From Variovorax sp. UMC13 (GTDB lineage Bacteria > Pseudomonadota > Gammaproteobacteria > Burkholderiales > Burkholderiaceae_C): a stretch of 64,000 nt of DNA. Below, in pieces: positions 49,508 to 58,033 of the stretch. Position 1 is the first letter of the stretch. Every line of letters begins with the position of its first letter. The stretch covers positions 67,501-131,500 of the forward strand of contig NZ_LZZW01000029.1 of NCBI RefSeq assembly GCF_014170375.1, given 5' to 3'. Made by a program: the position numbers and the translations under genes. The notes beneath the pieces were generated by a model. That model ran no database searches and was not told the DNA's origin. It was given only the letters and a program-made list of their open reading frames with translations.

Positions 49508-50935
49508 TCAGAGGCTGCGCATCGCGTCCCAGCGCACGCCGGCGCCCGCACGGCCGGTGCCGAAGCCGGGCGCGGCCAGCGAGGCCAGGTCGATTTCGCC
49601 GTCGACGATGCGCAGGCGCGCTGCGCCCTCGCTGTGCGCGTAGAGCGCCGGGTGCAGCGCCAGCAGCGTGGCCTGTTCGTCGCCGGGCAGCGCCGCCATG
49701 CCGTTCACGTAGTGGTGGCCGTTGCGCTCCACATGGTCGAGCCCGAGCCAGCCCACCAGCGCCAGGTCCTGCTGCAGCCCGATGCCGGCCTGCAGGGTCA
49801 GGTCTTCGCCCGACAGGAACAGCGGCTCGCCCCTGGCGCGGCCCTGCGCGCAGCGCGCGGCATTGACGATCGACTTGTAGAAGCCCTTGCAGCTCTTGCT
49901 CGAGACGCCGGTGTAGCCCAGCGCGCGCGCCTGCTGGAAGCTGTCGAGCGTGGCGTCGGATTCGTCGATCAGCAGCGGCATGCGCGCGACCGCCGCGTGC
50001 ATGGCGTGCTCCAGCGCATGGGCACGCGCGATGGGCTGCTCGATGAAGACGGTGCGTTCGACCAGGCCGCGCAATGCGGGCGCGGCCAGGAAGGCGTCGA
50101 GGAAGTTGGCGAAGGCGGCCGCATCGGCGTACTGCTCGTTGCCGTCGAGCGTGACCAGTTCGGCGCGGCCCTCGATCACTTCGGCGATGCGGCCCAGCCG
50201 CTGCAGGTCGGCCGGCGTGTCGCCCGAGAGCTTGAGCTTGAAGTGCCGGTGGCCGTAGCGCGCGATGGCCGCCTCGAGCGAGGTCGGCAGGCCGTCGGCG
50301 GGCAGCTGGTCGGCGGGCAGGTCACCGTCGCGGATCGCATCGGCCAGGCCCACCGTGTGGCGCGCGGCGATGCGTGTGCGCGGGCGTTGCCGTGCGAGGA
50401 AGGCGGGCAGGTCGAAGTCCGCCAGGTCGGGCGCCAGGCCATGGCGCGCGAGGTCGATGCCCGCGGCGTTCATGGCCATCGCTTCGGCAAAACTGCAGCC
50501 CAGGTGCAGGCACAGCGCATCGAGCAGCGCGCGGTCGACCAGCGCCGGCCCGTAGCTGGCGACCAGCGGCAGCAGGCCCTGGCGCAGGCCCGTGGCCAGC
50601 ACGTCGTCGTAGTGTTCGGCGAAGTGGTCCCAGGCGCTCTGCGCGGGGCCGGGCGCGGCGTAGGCCTCGCGTGCGTTGCGCAGCGCCTGGCGTAGCTGCT
50701 CGAAGTTCTGTGCGTTCGACAGCGCGGGGTTCTTGTCGAACCATTTGGGAATCATCATCTCGGCCGAACAGCCTTCGCTGGTGCGGCCGTCTTCGAAGCG
50801 GATGCGCGCGCGCACATGGACCTGCGGGCAGGCCGTGACCGTCACGGCGCCGAAGCGGAAGGGCAGCCGCAACGTCACGTCGCGCTCCGCGAAGGCAATG
50901 TGTTCGACGTGGAAGCGGGGCGCGGCGAGGGCCAT
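49508..50935 (-). CDS. Enolase-superfamily protein (mandelate racemase/muconate lactonizing type)
   Basis: 475 residues. The catalytic barrel motifs can be placed: KxK at 233-235 (HFKLKLSGD), metal ligands in VTLDGNE (Asp264), VFIEQP (Glu299) and LLIDESD (Asp324), and the second lysine face in SSKSCKGFYK (Lys347/Lys350). The enzyme would abstract an alpha proton from a carboxylate to racemise, dehydrate or cycloisomerise it. It is longer than most family members (about 360-400). Last gene of the ABC operon; substrate unknown. Confidence 0.85.
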   Translation of the reverse strand: MALAAPRFHVEHIAFAERDVTLRLPFRFGAVTVTACPQVHVRARIRFEDGRTSEGCSAEMMIPKWFDKNPALSNAQNFEQLRQALRNAREAYAAPGPAQSAWDHFAEHYDDVLATGLRQGLLPLVASYGPALVDRALLDALCLHLGCSFAEAMAMNAAGIDLARHGLAPDLADFDLPAFLARQRPRTRIAARHTVGLADAIRDGDLPADQLPADGLPTSLEAAIARYGHRHFKLKLSGDTPADLQRLGRIAEVIEGRAELVTLDGNEQYADAAAFANFLDAFLAAPALRGLVERTVFIEQPIARAHALEHAMHAAVARMPLLIDESDATLDSFQQARALGYTGVSSKSCKGFYKSIVNAARCAQGRARGEPLFLSGEDLTLQAGIGLQQDLALVGWLGLDHVERNGHHYVNGMAALPGDEQATLLALHPALYAHSEGAARLRIVDGEIDLASLAAPGFGTGRAGAGVRWDAMRSL

Positions 50936-50989
50936 GGTGTGTCTCCGGCGCCGGATGCGCCGCGGTGGCGGGCCGGCGGCCCGACCGGG

Positions 50990-51769
50990 TCAGTGGTCGA
51001 GGATGCCCTCGGAGAAGAAGTGCGCGCGGATGGTCTTGGCGTAGCCGCCGAACTCGGCCGAGCCCATGATGTCCAGCGGCCGTTCCCTGGGCAGGTCGAT
51101 GTCGTAGACGGCCGCGATCGAGCCCGGGCGTTCGCTCATCACGATCACGCGGTCCGACAGGTACACCGCCTCGGGAATGCTGTGCGTGATCAGCATCACC
51201 GTCTTGCCCGAGGCGCCGACGATGCGGCGCAGTTCGAGGTTCATCTTCTCGCGCGTCATCGCGTCGAGCGCGCCGAAGGGCTCATCCATCAGCAGCACGC
51301 TGGGGTCGTGCAGCAGGGCGCGGCAGATCGATGCGCGCTGCTGCATGCCGCCCGACAGCTGCCATGGGTACTTGCCCTCGAAGCCCTTGAGCCCGGCCAT
51401 GGCGATCAGCTCGGCCGCGCGTGCGCGCGCCGGGCCCATCGGCATGTGGCGCATCTCGGCCTGCAGCAGGATGTTGTCGAGCACGGTGCGCCAGGCCAGC
51501 AGCACCGCGCTCTGGAACACGATGCCCACGTCTTTCTGTGCGCCCTTGATCGGCTTGCCCGACAGCGTCAGCGTGCCTTCGGTGATGGGCAGCAGGCCCG
51601 CCACCATCTTGAGCAGCGTGCTCTTGCCGCAGCCCGAGGGGCCGACGACCGAGACGAACTCGCCCTTGCGGATGGCGAAGTCGAGCGGCTTCAGCGACTC
51701 GACCGGGCCGTCCTTGGTCTGGTAGACCTTGGTGACGCCGCGGGCTTCGATCAGGACTTCGGTTGGCAT
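50990..51769 (-). CDS. ABC transporter ATPase, nitrate/sulfonate/taurine type
   Basis: 259 residues, SsuB/TauB/NrtD subfamily. Walker A VVGPSGCGKSTLLKMV, signature QLSGGMQQRASICRALL, Walker B VLLMDEPFGALDAMT and His switch LITHSIPEA. The start at 51769 (MPTEVLIEARGVTK) avoids the structured repeat upstream. Works with the permease and binding protein encoded next to it. Confidence 0.92.
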   Translation of the reverse strand: MPTEVLIEARGVTKVYQTKDGPVESLKPLDFAIRKGEFVSVVGPSGCGKSTLLKMVAGLLPITEGTLTLSGKPIKGAQKDVGIVFQSAVLLAWRTVLDNILLQAEMRHMPMGPARARAAELIAMAGLKGFEGKYPWQLSGGMQQRASICRALLHDPSVLLMDEPFGALDAMTREKMNLELRRIVGASGKTVMLITHSIPEAVYLSDRVIVMSERPGSIAAVYDIDLPRERPLDIMGSAEFGGYAKTIRAHFFSEGILDH

Positions 51770-51808
51770 GGGGCGCAATGCAGAAAGAGGATAAGGAAGG
51801 TGCCAGTC

Positions 51809-51905
51809 CAGGGACACCGCGGATCCGGCTTTGCCGGGCCGCCGGTGTCGCCCCCGGTCGGGGGAGGGAGAAGCGACACGAAGTGCGCGGAGCCTGGGGG
51901 CGAGC
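51809..51905 (-). repeat. Post-stop structured repeat, copy 3 (after NMT1-like binding protein gene)
   Basis: Begins at the base after the stop of the binding-protein gene. Read with the gene: a hairpin around GCGCACTTCGTGTCGC, CCCCC/GGGGG around GACC, then outer arms GACACC/GGTGTC (plus-strand 51813-51818 and 51844-51849) around CCGGC-TTT-GCCGG. It separates this gene from the downstream ATPase gene within one operon. Confidence 0.8.
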
Positions 51906-52913
51906 CTATTGCGGGAGGTAGTCGAGGGTCACGTAGTCCTCGGGCTTGCCGCGCGTGGACGCGTCCATGCCGCCGTACTGCACCAGCAGGTCGAGCGAGT
52001 CGTTGACGTTCTTCATGGTCACGCGGAAGGGCCGCTGGTTGGCCGTTTCCTTGGTGTGATAGAGCGCCACGCTCTGCTTCATGCCCACGATCAGCGTGTC
52101 GCGCACGCCGGCCTTGGGGTTGGCCTTGAGCATCGCGTCGACCGCGGCCTCGGGGCTCTTCTCGGCGGCTTCGGCGGCCTTGGTGGAGGCGCGCATGAAG
52201 CGCTTCACCAGGTCGCCGTTCTCGGCCAGGAAGGCCTTGTTGGTGATGATGCCGGAGCTGATCTGGTTCACGCCCGAATCGGCGAAGCGGATCGGCGTGA
52301 CCGGCTTGCCGGTGGCGTCCTGCAGCTTGATGGCCTGGTCCATCACGTAGCCCAGCAGCAGGTCGGCCTGGCCGTTCATCACCGCGTTGAGCTTGGTCTG
52401 GCCGTCGCCCGAGACGATCTTCACCTGGTCGGCCTTGATGTCGTTCATCTTGAGGAACAGCGGCCACATCTGCGACATCGAGTCGCCCGGCGTGACGGCC
52501 ACGGTCTTGCCGATGATGTCCTTGGGCGTCTTGATGTTCTTCTCGGTGAAGCCCATCACCGACATCGGGCTGACCTGGAACAGCACGCCGGTGGACTTCA
52601 GCGGCGCGCCCTTGGCGGCGGCCTTGATCATGGTCGTGACGTCGATGTAGCCGAAGGTGGCCGACTTGGCGGCCACCGCCTGCGCGGTCACGGCGGAGCC
52701 GCGGCCTTCCTGGATCTCGAGGTCGATGCCTTCCTCGGCGTAGAAGCCCTTCTCCTTGCCCAGGAAGAAGGGCGCGTGCTCGCTGTAGAGGTACCAGTTG
52801 AGCATCAGGGTCACCTTCTCGGGTGCCTTGGTCTGGGCCTGCGCGGGCGCCACGGCCATCAGCACCGCCGCGGCGGTGGCGATCATCAATGCGGGGAAGC
52901 GGGTGTTCTTCAT
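51906..52913 (-). CDS. ABC transporter substrate-binding protein, NMT1/THI5-like
   Basis: 335 residues with signal peptide (IATAAAVLMAVAPAQAQ). NMT1-like fold: VTLMLNWYLYSEHAPFFLGKEKGFYAEEGIDLEI, FGYIDVTTMI and KTVAVTPGDSMSQMW. Members carry pyrimidines, thiamine precursors, sulfonates, aromatic acids or phthalate. The LNWY opening is of the pyrimidine-precursor type, but the ligand remains unknown. Confidence 0.9.
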   Translation of the reverse strand: MKNTRFPALMIATAAAVLMAVAPAQAQTKAPEKVTLMLNWYLYSEHAPFFLGKEKGFYAEEGIDLEIQEGRGSAVTAQAVAAKSATFGYIDVTTMIKAAAKGAPLKSTGVLFQVSPMSVMGFTEKNIKTPKDIIGKTVAVTPGDSMSQMWPLFLKMNDIKADQVKIVSGDGQTKLNAVMNGQADLLLGYVMDQAIKLQDATGKPVTPIRFADSGVNQISSGIITNKAFLAENGDLVKRFMRASTKAAEAAEKSPEAAVDAMLKANPKAGVRDTLIVGMKQSVALYHTKETANQRPFRVTMKNVNDSLDLLVQYGGMDASTRGKPEDYVTLDYLPQ

Positions 52914-52956
52914 GGTGTTGTCTCCGTTGGGTCTGTCTGTCGTTGTACCGGGGAAA

Positions 52957-53730
52957 TCACTGCACGATGCGTTGCGATGCGTGCCAGGGAATCATCAGGC
53001 GCTCGACCAGGTCGACCGCCACGAACAGGATCACGCCGATGCTCGACAGCACCACCAGGGCCGCGAACATCAGCGGCAGGTCGAAGTTGCCGTTGGCCAC
53101 CTGCAGCACGTAGCCGATGCCCGAGTTGGAACCGACGAACTCGCCCACCACCGCGCCGACCACGGCCAATGTGACCGAGACCTTGAGGCCGCTGAAGATC
53201 GCAGGCAGGGCCTGCGGCAGGCTGATCTTGAAGAAGGTCTGCAGGCGGCTCGCGCCCATCGAGCGCGCCAGGTCGAGCATGTCGGGCTCGACCGATTTGA
53301 AGCCCATCACCGTCGACACCACCACCGGGAAGAAGCCCAGCAGGAAGGCCGAGATGACCTTGGGAAAGATGCCGAAGCCGAACCACACCACGAACAGCGG
53401 CGCGATCGCCACCTTGGGAATGCTCTGCGAGAACACCAGCAGCGGATAGACGTACGACTCGACCAGCCGCGAGTAGGCGATGACCATCGCCATCGGGATG
53501 CCGATCACGATCGTGAGCCCGAAGCCGCCCAGCGTGGCCAGCGTAGTCTTCCAGCTCTCGGCCAGCAGGCGCGGCCATTCGGCGATCAGCTGCTTCACCA
53601 CTTCCAGCGGCGGCGGCACCAGGTAGGCCGGGATCCTGAACAGCCGGATGGCGAGGTCCCACAGCACCAGCAGCACGATGATCAGGAAGAACGGGCGCAG
53701 GGCCGGTAGCAGAAGAAGCCTGCGAATCAT
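52957..53730 (-). CDS. ABC transporter permease, nitrate/sulfonate/taurine type
   Basis: 257 residues with six membrane segments. The binding-protein-dependent permease motif is LDLARSMGASRLQTFFKISLPQALPAIFSGLKVS. First gene of the operon permease, binding protein, ATPase, enolase-like enzyme. Regulon site 2 lies 49 bases upstream of its start. Confidence 0.92.
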   Translation of the reverse strand: MIRRLLLLPALRPFFLIIVLLVLWDLAIRLFRIPAYLVPPPLEVVKQLIAEWPRLLAESWKTTLATLGGFGLTIVIGIPMAMVIAYSRLVESYVYPLLVFSQSIPKVAIAPLFVVWFGFGIFPKVISAFLLGFFPVVVSTVMGFKSVEPDMLDLARSMGASRLQTFFKISLPQALPAIFSGLKVSVTLAVVGAVVGEFVGSNSGIGYVLQVANGNFDLPLMFAALVVLSSIGVILFVAVDLVERLMIPWHASQRIVQ

Positions 53731-53779
53731 CGAGCGAAGTCTCCGGGAGTGACGCGCGCGTCAACCCGACCGCGCAGCT

Positions 53780-53799
53780 AAGTAACCAAGCGGTGAATT
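53780..53799. promoter_or_regulatory. Operator, regulon site 2
   Basis: AAGTAACC-AAGC-GGTGAATT. The right half equals that of site 1 and the left half matches in six of eight bases. It lies 49 bases before the permease start. Confidence 0.72.
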
Positions 53800-53861
53800 G
53801 TTTGCGCGTGGACCTCCGGTGTCAACGACACCGAGGGTAAGCACGGAGAGTCAGGCGCCGG

Positions 53862-54521
53862 TCAGCGCAGCACGTAGCCCAGCACCAGTTCGGTCATGTG
53901 CGAGAGGCGCTGCGCGAGCGCCTTGGGGGCGCGCAGGTCGCGTCCGAAGATGGCCGACAGCGTGGCGTTGTTCGACAGGTAGAAGTAGCAGATCGAGGCG
54001 ATCGAGATGTAGAGCTGGATCGGGTCCACGCCGTCGCGGAACAGCGCGTCGCGCCGGCCGCGCTCGAGCACGTCGGCCAGCATCTGGACCAGCGGCGAGT
54101 TCATCTCCTGGATCCGCGCCGATTGCTTGAGGTGCACGGCCTGGTGCAGGTTCTCGCTGTTGAGCAGGGTGATGAACTCGGGGTGCTCGAGGTAGTAGTG
54201 CCAGGTGAAGGACACCAGCTGGCGCACCGCCTCGACCGGGTCCATCGCGTCCAGGTGCAGCGCCTGCTCGGCCGAACGGATGTCGGCGTAGGTGCGCTCG
54301 AGCACGGCCAGGAACAGGTCGTCCTTGTTGCCGAAGTAGTAGTAGATCAGCCGCTTGTTGACGCCGGCCTGCTCGGCGATCCGGTCGACCCGCGCCCCGG
54401 CGAAGCCGCTCTGCGCAAACTCCTCCAGCGCGGCGGTCAGGATCGAGAGTTGCGACTTGTCGGCGTCGCGCGCGCGCGGCGCCGCGACGGGCTTGGCGGG
54501 CTTGGGAGGGGAGGAGGCCAT
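53862..54521 (-). CDS. TetR/AcrR family transcriptional regulator
   Basis: 219 residues. HTH region: ILTAALEEFAQSGFAGARVDRIAEQAGVNKRLIYYYFGNKDDLF. The C-terminal domain resembles TetR_C proteins near pyrimidine- and carboxylate-catabolism genes (RutR-like style). The ATG at 54521 begins MASSPPKPAK. Regulon site 3 starts 18 bases upstream, which implies autoregulation, and sites 1 and 2 lie before the two neighbouring operons. Confidence 0.9.
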   Translation of the reverse strand: MASSPPKPAKPVAAPRARDADKSQLSILTAALEEFAQSGFAGARVDRIAEQAGVNKRLIYYYFGNKDDLFLAVLERTYADIRSAEQALHLDAMDPVEAVRQLVSFTWHYYLEHPEFITLLNSENLHQAVHLKQSARIQEMNSPLVQMLADVLERGRRDALFRDGVDPIQLYISIASICYFYLSNNATLSAIFGRDLRAPKALAQRLSHMTELVLGYVLR

Positions 54522-54538
54522 GTGCTGCTGTGTGTTCG

Positions 54539-54558
54539 AACTAACCGAGCGGGGAATT
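54539..54558. promoter_or_regulatory. Operator, regulon site 3 (between tetR and ThDP gene)
   Basis: AACTAACC-GAGC-GGGGAATT. Matches site 1 in six of eight left and seven of eight right half bases. It lies 18 bases before the TetR start codon and 84 bases before the divergent ThDP gene. Confidence 0.68.
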
Positions 54559-54642
54559 ATGGTGGCGCGGCGGCTGCGGCCGGTTGCACGCGCTTCCGTC
54601 ACGATAAGCTGGTGCCCCTTCTTCCTTCGCATCGAACCTCCC

Positions 54643-56358
54643 ATGAGTGAACAGCAGGCCGGCCGCTTGATCGTTGAATGTCTGGTGGCGCAGGGCGTCG
54701 AACACGCCTTCGGCGTGCCGGGCGAGAGCTACCTCGCGGTGCTCGAGGGCTTCCATGCGCACCGCGAGCGCATCCGCTTCATCGTCAACCGGCAGGAGGG
54801 CGGCGCGGCCTTCATGGCCGAGGCGCAGGGCAAGCTCACGGGCCGGCCCGGCATCTGCTTCGTCACGCGCGGGCCGGGCGCGACCAACGCTTCGATCGGC
54901 GTGCACAACGCCTTCCAGGACTCGACGCCGATGATCCTGTTCGTGGGCGACGTCGGCAGCGACTTCCGCGACCGCGAGGCCTTCCAGGAGGTCGACTACG
55001 GCAGCTTCTTCGGCCCGAGCACCAAGGGCTTCGCCAAGCGGGTGGAGCGCATCGACGACGCCGACCGCATCCCCGAGTACATCGCGCGGGCCTTCGCGAC
55101 CGCGATGAACGGCCGCCCCGGGCCGGTGGTGCTGGTGCTGCCCGAGGACATGCTGCGCACCATGACCGCGGCCCGCCCGCTGGCGCGCGTCGAGGCGGTC
55201 GAGCCCTGGAGCGATCCCGGCGCGCTGCGCACCCTGCGCCAGCTGCTGATGCAGGCCAAGCGCCCCTTCGTGATCGCGGGCGGCGGCGGCTGGACGCCGC
55301 AGGCCGCGCAGGCGCTGCAGCGCTTCGCCGAGAACTGGCGGCTGCCGGTGGGCAATGCCTTCCGCTACCAGGACACTTTCGACAACCACCATCCGCTCTA
55401 CGCGGGCGACGTCGGCATCGCGATCAACCCCAAGCTCGCGGCGCGGGTGAAGGCGGCCGATCTCGTCATCGCCATCGGCCCGCGGCTGGGCGAGATGACC
55501 ACCAGCGGCTACACGCTGCTGGAAGCGCCGCGGCCCAAGCAGGTGCTGGTCCACATCCATGCGAGCGCGGAAGAGCTCAACCGCGTCTACCAGGCCGACC
55601 TGGCGATCAACGCCGGCATGAGCGCCGCCGCGCGCAGCCTCGAGGTGCTGAGCGCGCCGCCCGAGCTGCCGTGGGAGGACTGGACCGCGGCCGCGCATGC
55701 CGACTACCTCGCCAACCTCGTGCCGCAGCCGTTGCCCGGCCTGCCGGCCGATGCGCCGCGCGGCGCGGTCGACATGGCGGCGGTGGTGGCGCTGCTGCAG
55801 AAGCACCTGCCGGCCGATGCGGCGATCACCAACGGCGCGGGCAACTTCGCCAGCTGGGTGCACCGCTTCTTCCGCTACCACGGCCTGGCCAAGGGCCACA
55901 AGACGCAACTGGCGCCCACCAGCGGCGCGATGGGCTACGGCGTGCCGGCCGGCATCGCCTGCAACCTCACGACCGGCCGCGTGGCGTTCACGATCGCGGG
56001 CGACGGCGACTTCCTGATGAACGGGCAGGAACTGGCCACGGCCGCGCAGCATGGCGGCAAGAGCATCATCGTGCTGCTCGACAACGGCATGTTCGGCACC
56101 ATCCGCATGCACCAGGAGCGCGACTACCCGGCGCACGTGAGCGGCACCGCGCTGCGCAACCCCGACTTCTGCGCGCTGGCCCGCGCCTACGGCTACGCGG
56201 CCGAGCGCGTGACCGCCACCGATCAATTCGAGGCCGCGCTGCTGCGGGCGCTGGCGGCCGACACCGGCACGCTGATCGAGATCCCCTTCGACCCCGAGGT
56301 GATCACCACGCGCGTCACGCTGAGCGCGATCACGCAGGCGGCGCAGGCCAAGGCCTGA
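54643..56358 (+). CDS. Thiamine-diphosphate-dependent enzyme (acetolactate synthase-like)
   Basis: 571 residues with the three ThDP domains: N-terminal PYR domain with catalytic Glu in NRQEGGAAFMAEA and GVPGESYLAVLEG, central TPP_M domain (FVIAGGGGWTPQAAQAL), and C-terminal domain with the ThDP-binding IAGDGDFLMNGQELATA. It could be an acetolactate synthase paralogue, a decarboxylase, or a hydrolase of the IolD type. The position next to the TetR gene and its operator suggests catabolism rather than valine synthesis. A strong terminator follows. Confidence 0.88.
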   Translation: MSEQQAGRLIVECLVAQGVEHAFGVPGESYLAVLEGFHAHRERIRFIVNRQEGGAAFMAEAQGKLTGRPGICFVTRGPGATNASIGVHNAFQDSTPMILFVGDVGSDFRDREAFQEVDYGSFFGPSTKGFAKRVERIDDADRIPEYIARAFATAMNGRPGPVVLVLPEDMLRTMTAARPLARVEAVEPWSDPGALRTLRQLLMQAKRPFVIAGGGGWTPQAAQALQRFAENWRLPVGNAFRYQDTFDNHHPLYAGDVGIAINPKLAARVKAADLVIAIGPRLGEMTTSGYTLLEAPRPKQVLVHIHASAEELNRVYQADLAINAGMSAAARSLEVLSAPPELPWEDWTAAAHADYLANLVPQPLPGLPADAPRGAVDMAAVVALLQKHLPADAAITNGAGNFASWVHRFFRYHGLAKGHKTQLAPTSGAMGYGVPAGIACNLTTGRVAFTIAGDGDFLMNGQELATAAQHGGKSIIVLLDNGMFGTIRMHQERDYPAHVSGTALRNPDFCALARAYGYAAERVTATDQFEAALLRALAADTGTLIEIPFDPEVITTRVTLSAITQAAQAKA

Positions 56359-56375
56359 GGAGGCCGCGCAGGCCA

Positions 56376-56405
56376 AAAAAAAGCCGGCGCGAGCCGGCTT
56401 TTTGC
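56376..56405. terminator. Bidirectional rho-independent terminator
   Basis: AAGCCGGC, GCGA loop, GCCGGCTT with eight A before and five T after, so it can end both the ThDP gene transcript and the converging SWIB gene transcript. Confidence 0.92.
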
Positions 56406-56429
56406 TTCAGCGCACGAGGCGCCGACAAC

Positions 56430-56873
56430 TCACTTGACGTGCTTGCCGATCAGCGCTGCCAGTTCGAACATCGAGACCTGTGGCTTGCCGAAGATTTCCT
56501 TCAGCTTGGCATCGGCGTTGATGTTGCGCTTGTTGGCCTTGTCTTGAAGATTGTTCTTCTTGATGTAGTCCCACAGCTTGCTCACCACGGCGGTGCGCGG
56601 CAGCGGCGTGGCGCCGACGACGGCGGCCAGTGCCGGGCTGGGGGTCAGGGCCTTCATGAACGCGGCGTTGGGCGTGCGCTTCTTGGCGGGAGCGGCTGCC
56701 TTCTTCGCGGGTGCTGCCTTCTTTGCAGGCGCAGCCTTCTTCGCGGGTGCAGCGGCCTTCTTCGCCGGCGCAGCAGCCTTCTTCGCGGGTGCAGCGGCCT
56801 TCTTTGCCGGAGCAGCGGGTGCGGCCTTCTTTGCGGGCGCTTTCTTGGCCGGAGCCTTCTTTGCAGTTGCCAT
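56430..56873 (-). CDS. Ala/Lys-rich histone-H1-like protein with C-terminal SWIB domain
   Basis: 147 residues. The first ~70 residues are near-perfect PAKKA(A/P) repeats, like the tail of histone H1 or bacterial AlgP/HctA-type proteins. The last ~75 residues are a SWIB/MDM2 domain (LAAVVGATPLPRTAVVSKLWDYIKKN and INADAKLKEIFGK). It probably binds DNA non-specifically and affects chromosome structure. The ATG at 56873 is the true start; the open frame extends far upstream only as an antisense shadow of the DMT gene. Repeat number is likely to vary between strains. Confidence 0.9.
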   Translation of the reverse strand: MATAKKAPAKKAPAKKAAPAAPAKKAAAPAKKAAAPAKKAAAPAKKAAPAKKAAPAKKAAAPAKKRTPNAAFMKALTPSPALAAVVGATPLPRTAVVSKLWDYIKKNNLQDKANKRNINADAKLKEIFGKPQVSMFELAALIGKHVK

Positions 56874-57055
56874 GGTTGATTTCCTTTTTTGGTTGGACAT
56901 TTCACCAATGAAAAGCTCGTCTCCACTGGCAGATCGCATGCTAATGGAGAAGAAACGCGTTTCCAAGGGGAAAAGGGACTTTTTCATTGGGCGCTGTTGT
57001 TTTTTCAGAGGGGAGCGCGCGTGCGGTCGCCATGCGATGCGCTCCAGCGCTCGCC

Positions 57056-57994
57056 TCAATGGACCGAAGGCGTGCCGCGGCGTGCCGGCCAGGTGGCCAG
57101 AACCACCCCCGCCAGCGCCGCGGCGAAGGCCAGGATCTGCGCGCCGCCGAGCGATTCGCCGAGCACCAGCACACCCACCAGCGCCGCGCTCACGGGCAGC
57201 ATCACGCTGAACACGCCGGCCTGCGCCGCGGGCACGTGCTTGAGCCCGGTCATCCAGAGCCACACGGTCCAGATGCTCGCGGCCAGCGCATAGAGCACCA
57301 GCAGGCCCCAGGTGCCGGCGCCCACCGAAGCGAAGTCGAACTTCCATGCGAACCAGAGGCCGAAGGGCGTCGAGAGCACGAAGCCCCAGAGGTTGATCAG
57401 CGAGGAGATGCGCTTGGGCCCGAGGCGCCCGGTCAGCGACTTGCCGATCACCGCATAGGCGGCCTCGCAGAGCACGGCGCAGAAGACCAGCAGGTTGCCG
57501 AGCCAGGGCATCGCGCCGCGCGGTGCGTCGGCGGGTGCCGCGGCATGCGCGGGCGACAGCGCCAGCAGGCCGATGCCGACGGCCGCGCAGCCGATCGCCA
57601 GGCCGATGCGCCAGCCGATGCGTTCGCGCAGGAACATCCAGCTGGCGACCGCGACCACGGCCGGGATCGACGCCATGATCACGCCGGCCGAGACCGCGCT
57701 GGTCATGCTCACGCCGAACAGCATGCAGACCGAGAACAGGAAGTTGCCGAGGAAGGATTCGAGGAACACCAGCCCGCGCGTGCGGCGCGTCATCGGCGGC
57801 TCGTCGGCCGGGCGCTGGAGCCAGTGCGGCATCGCCAGCGCGGCGATGCCAAAGCGCAGCCAGGCCAGCAGCAGCACCGGGAAAGCCGCGACCAGCGGTT
57901 TGGACAGGGCCACATAGGTGCCCACGAGCGTCATGCTGAGCGCGAGGCAGCCATAGGCGACCAGGCGGCGCGGGTCGGGGGCGGTGTGGTTCAC
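57056..57994 (-). CDS. DMT family transporter (EamA/RhaT-like)
   Basis: 312 residues with ten hydrophobic segments in two EamA repeats (LSMTLVGTYVALSKPLVAAFP to VASWMFLRERIGWRIGLAIG; LVFCAVLCEAAYAVIGKSL to VGVLVLGESLGGAQILAFAAALAGVVLA). A likely inner-membrane metabolite exporter. The start codon is GTG at 57994, 39 bases from the divergent GGCT-like start. Substrate unknown. Confidence 0.88.
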   Translation of the reverse strand: MNHTAPDPRRLVAYGCLALSMTLVGTYVALSKPLVAAFPVLLLAWLRFGIAALAMPHWLQRPADEPPMTRRTRGLVFLESFLGNFLFSVCMLFGVSMTSAVSAGVIMASIPAVVAVASWMFLRERIGWRIGLAIGCAAVGIGLLALSPAHAAAPADAPRGAMPWLGNLLVFCAVLCEAAYAVIGKSLTGRLGPKRISSLINLWGFVLSTPFGLWFAWKFDFASVGAGTWGLLVLYALAASIWTVWLWMTGLKHVPAAQAGVFSVMLPVSAALVGVLVLGESLGGAQILAFAAALAGVVLATWPARRGTPSVH

Positions 57995-58033
57995 TGGCGG
58001 GCGATCGAATCGAGGATGACGAGATTGAATTCA

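Noticed and set aside
49344..54642. Horizontal acquisition of the catabolic island
   Set aside because: Base composition and codon style look the same as in the flanks, and no integrase, tRNA or direct repeats bound it.
56700..56860. CRISPR-like or tandem repeat array
   Set aside because: The repeats are in-frame codons for PAKKA units; there are no spacers.
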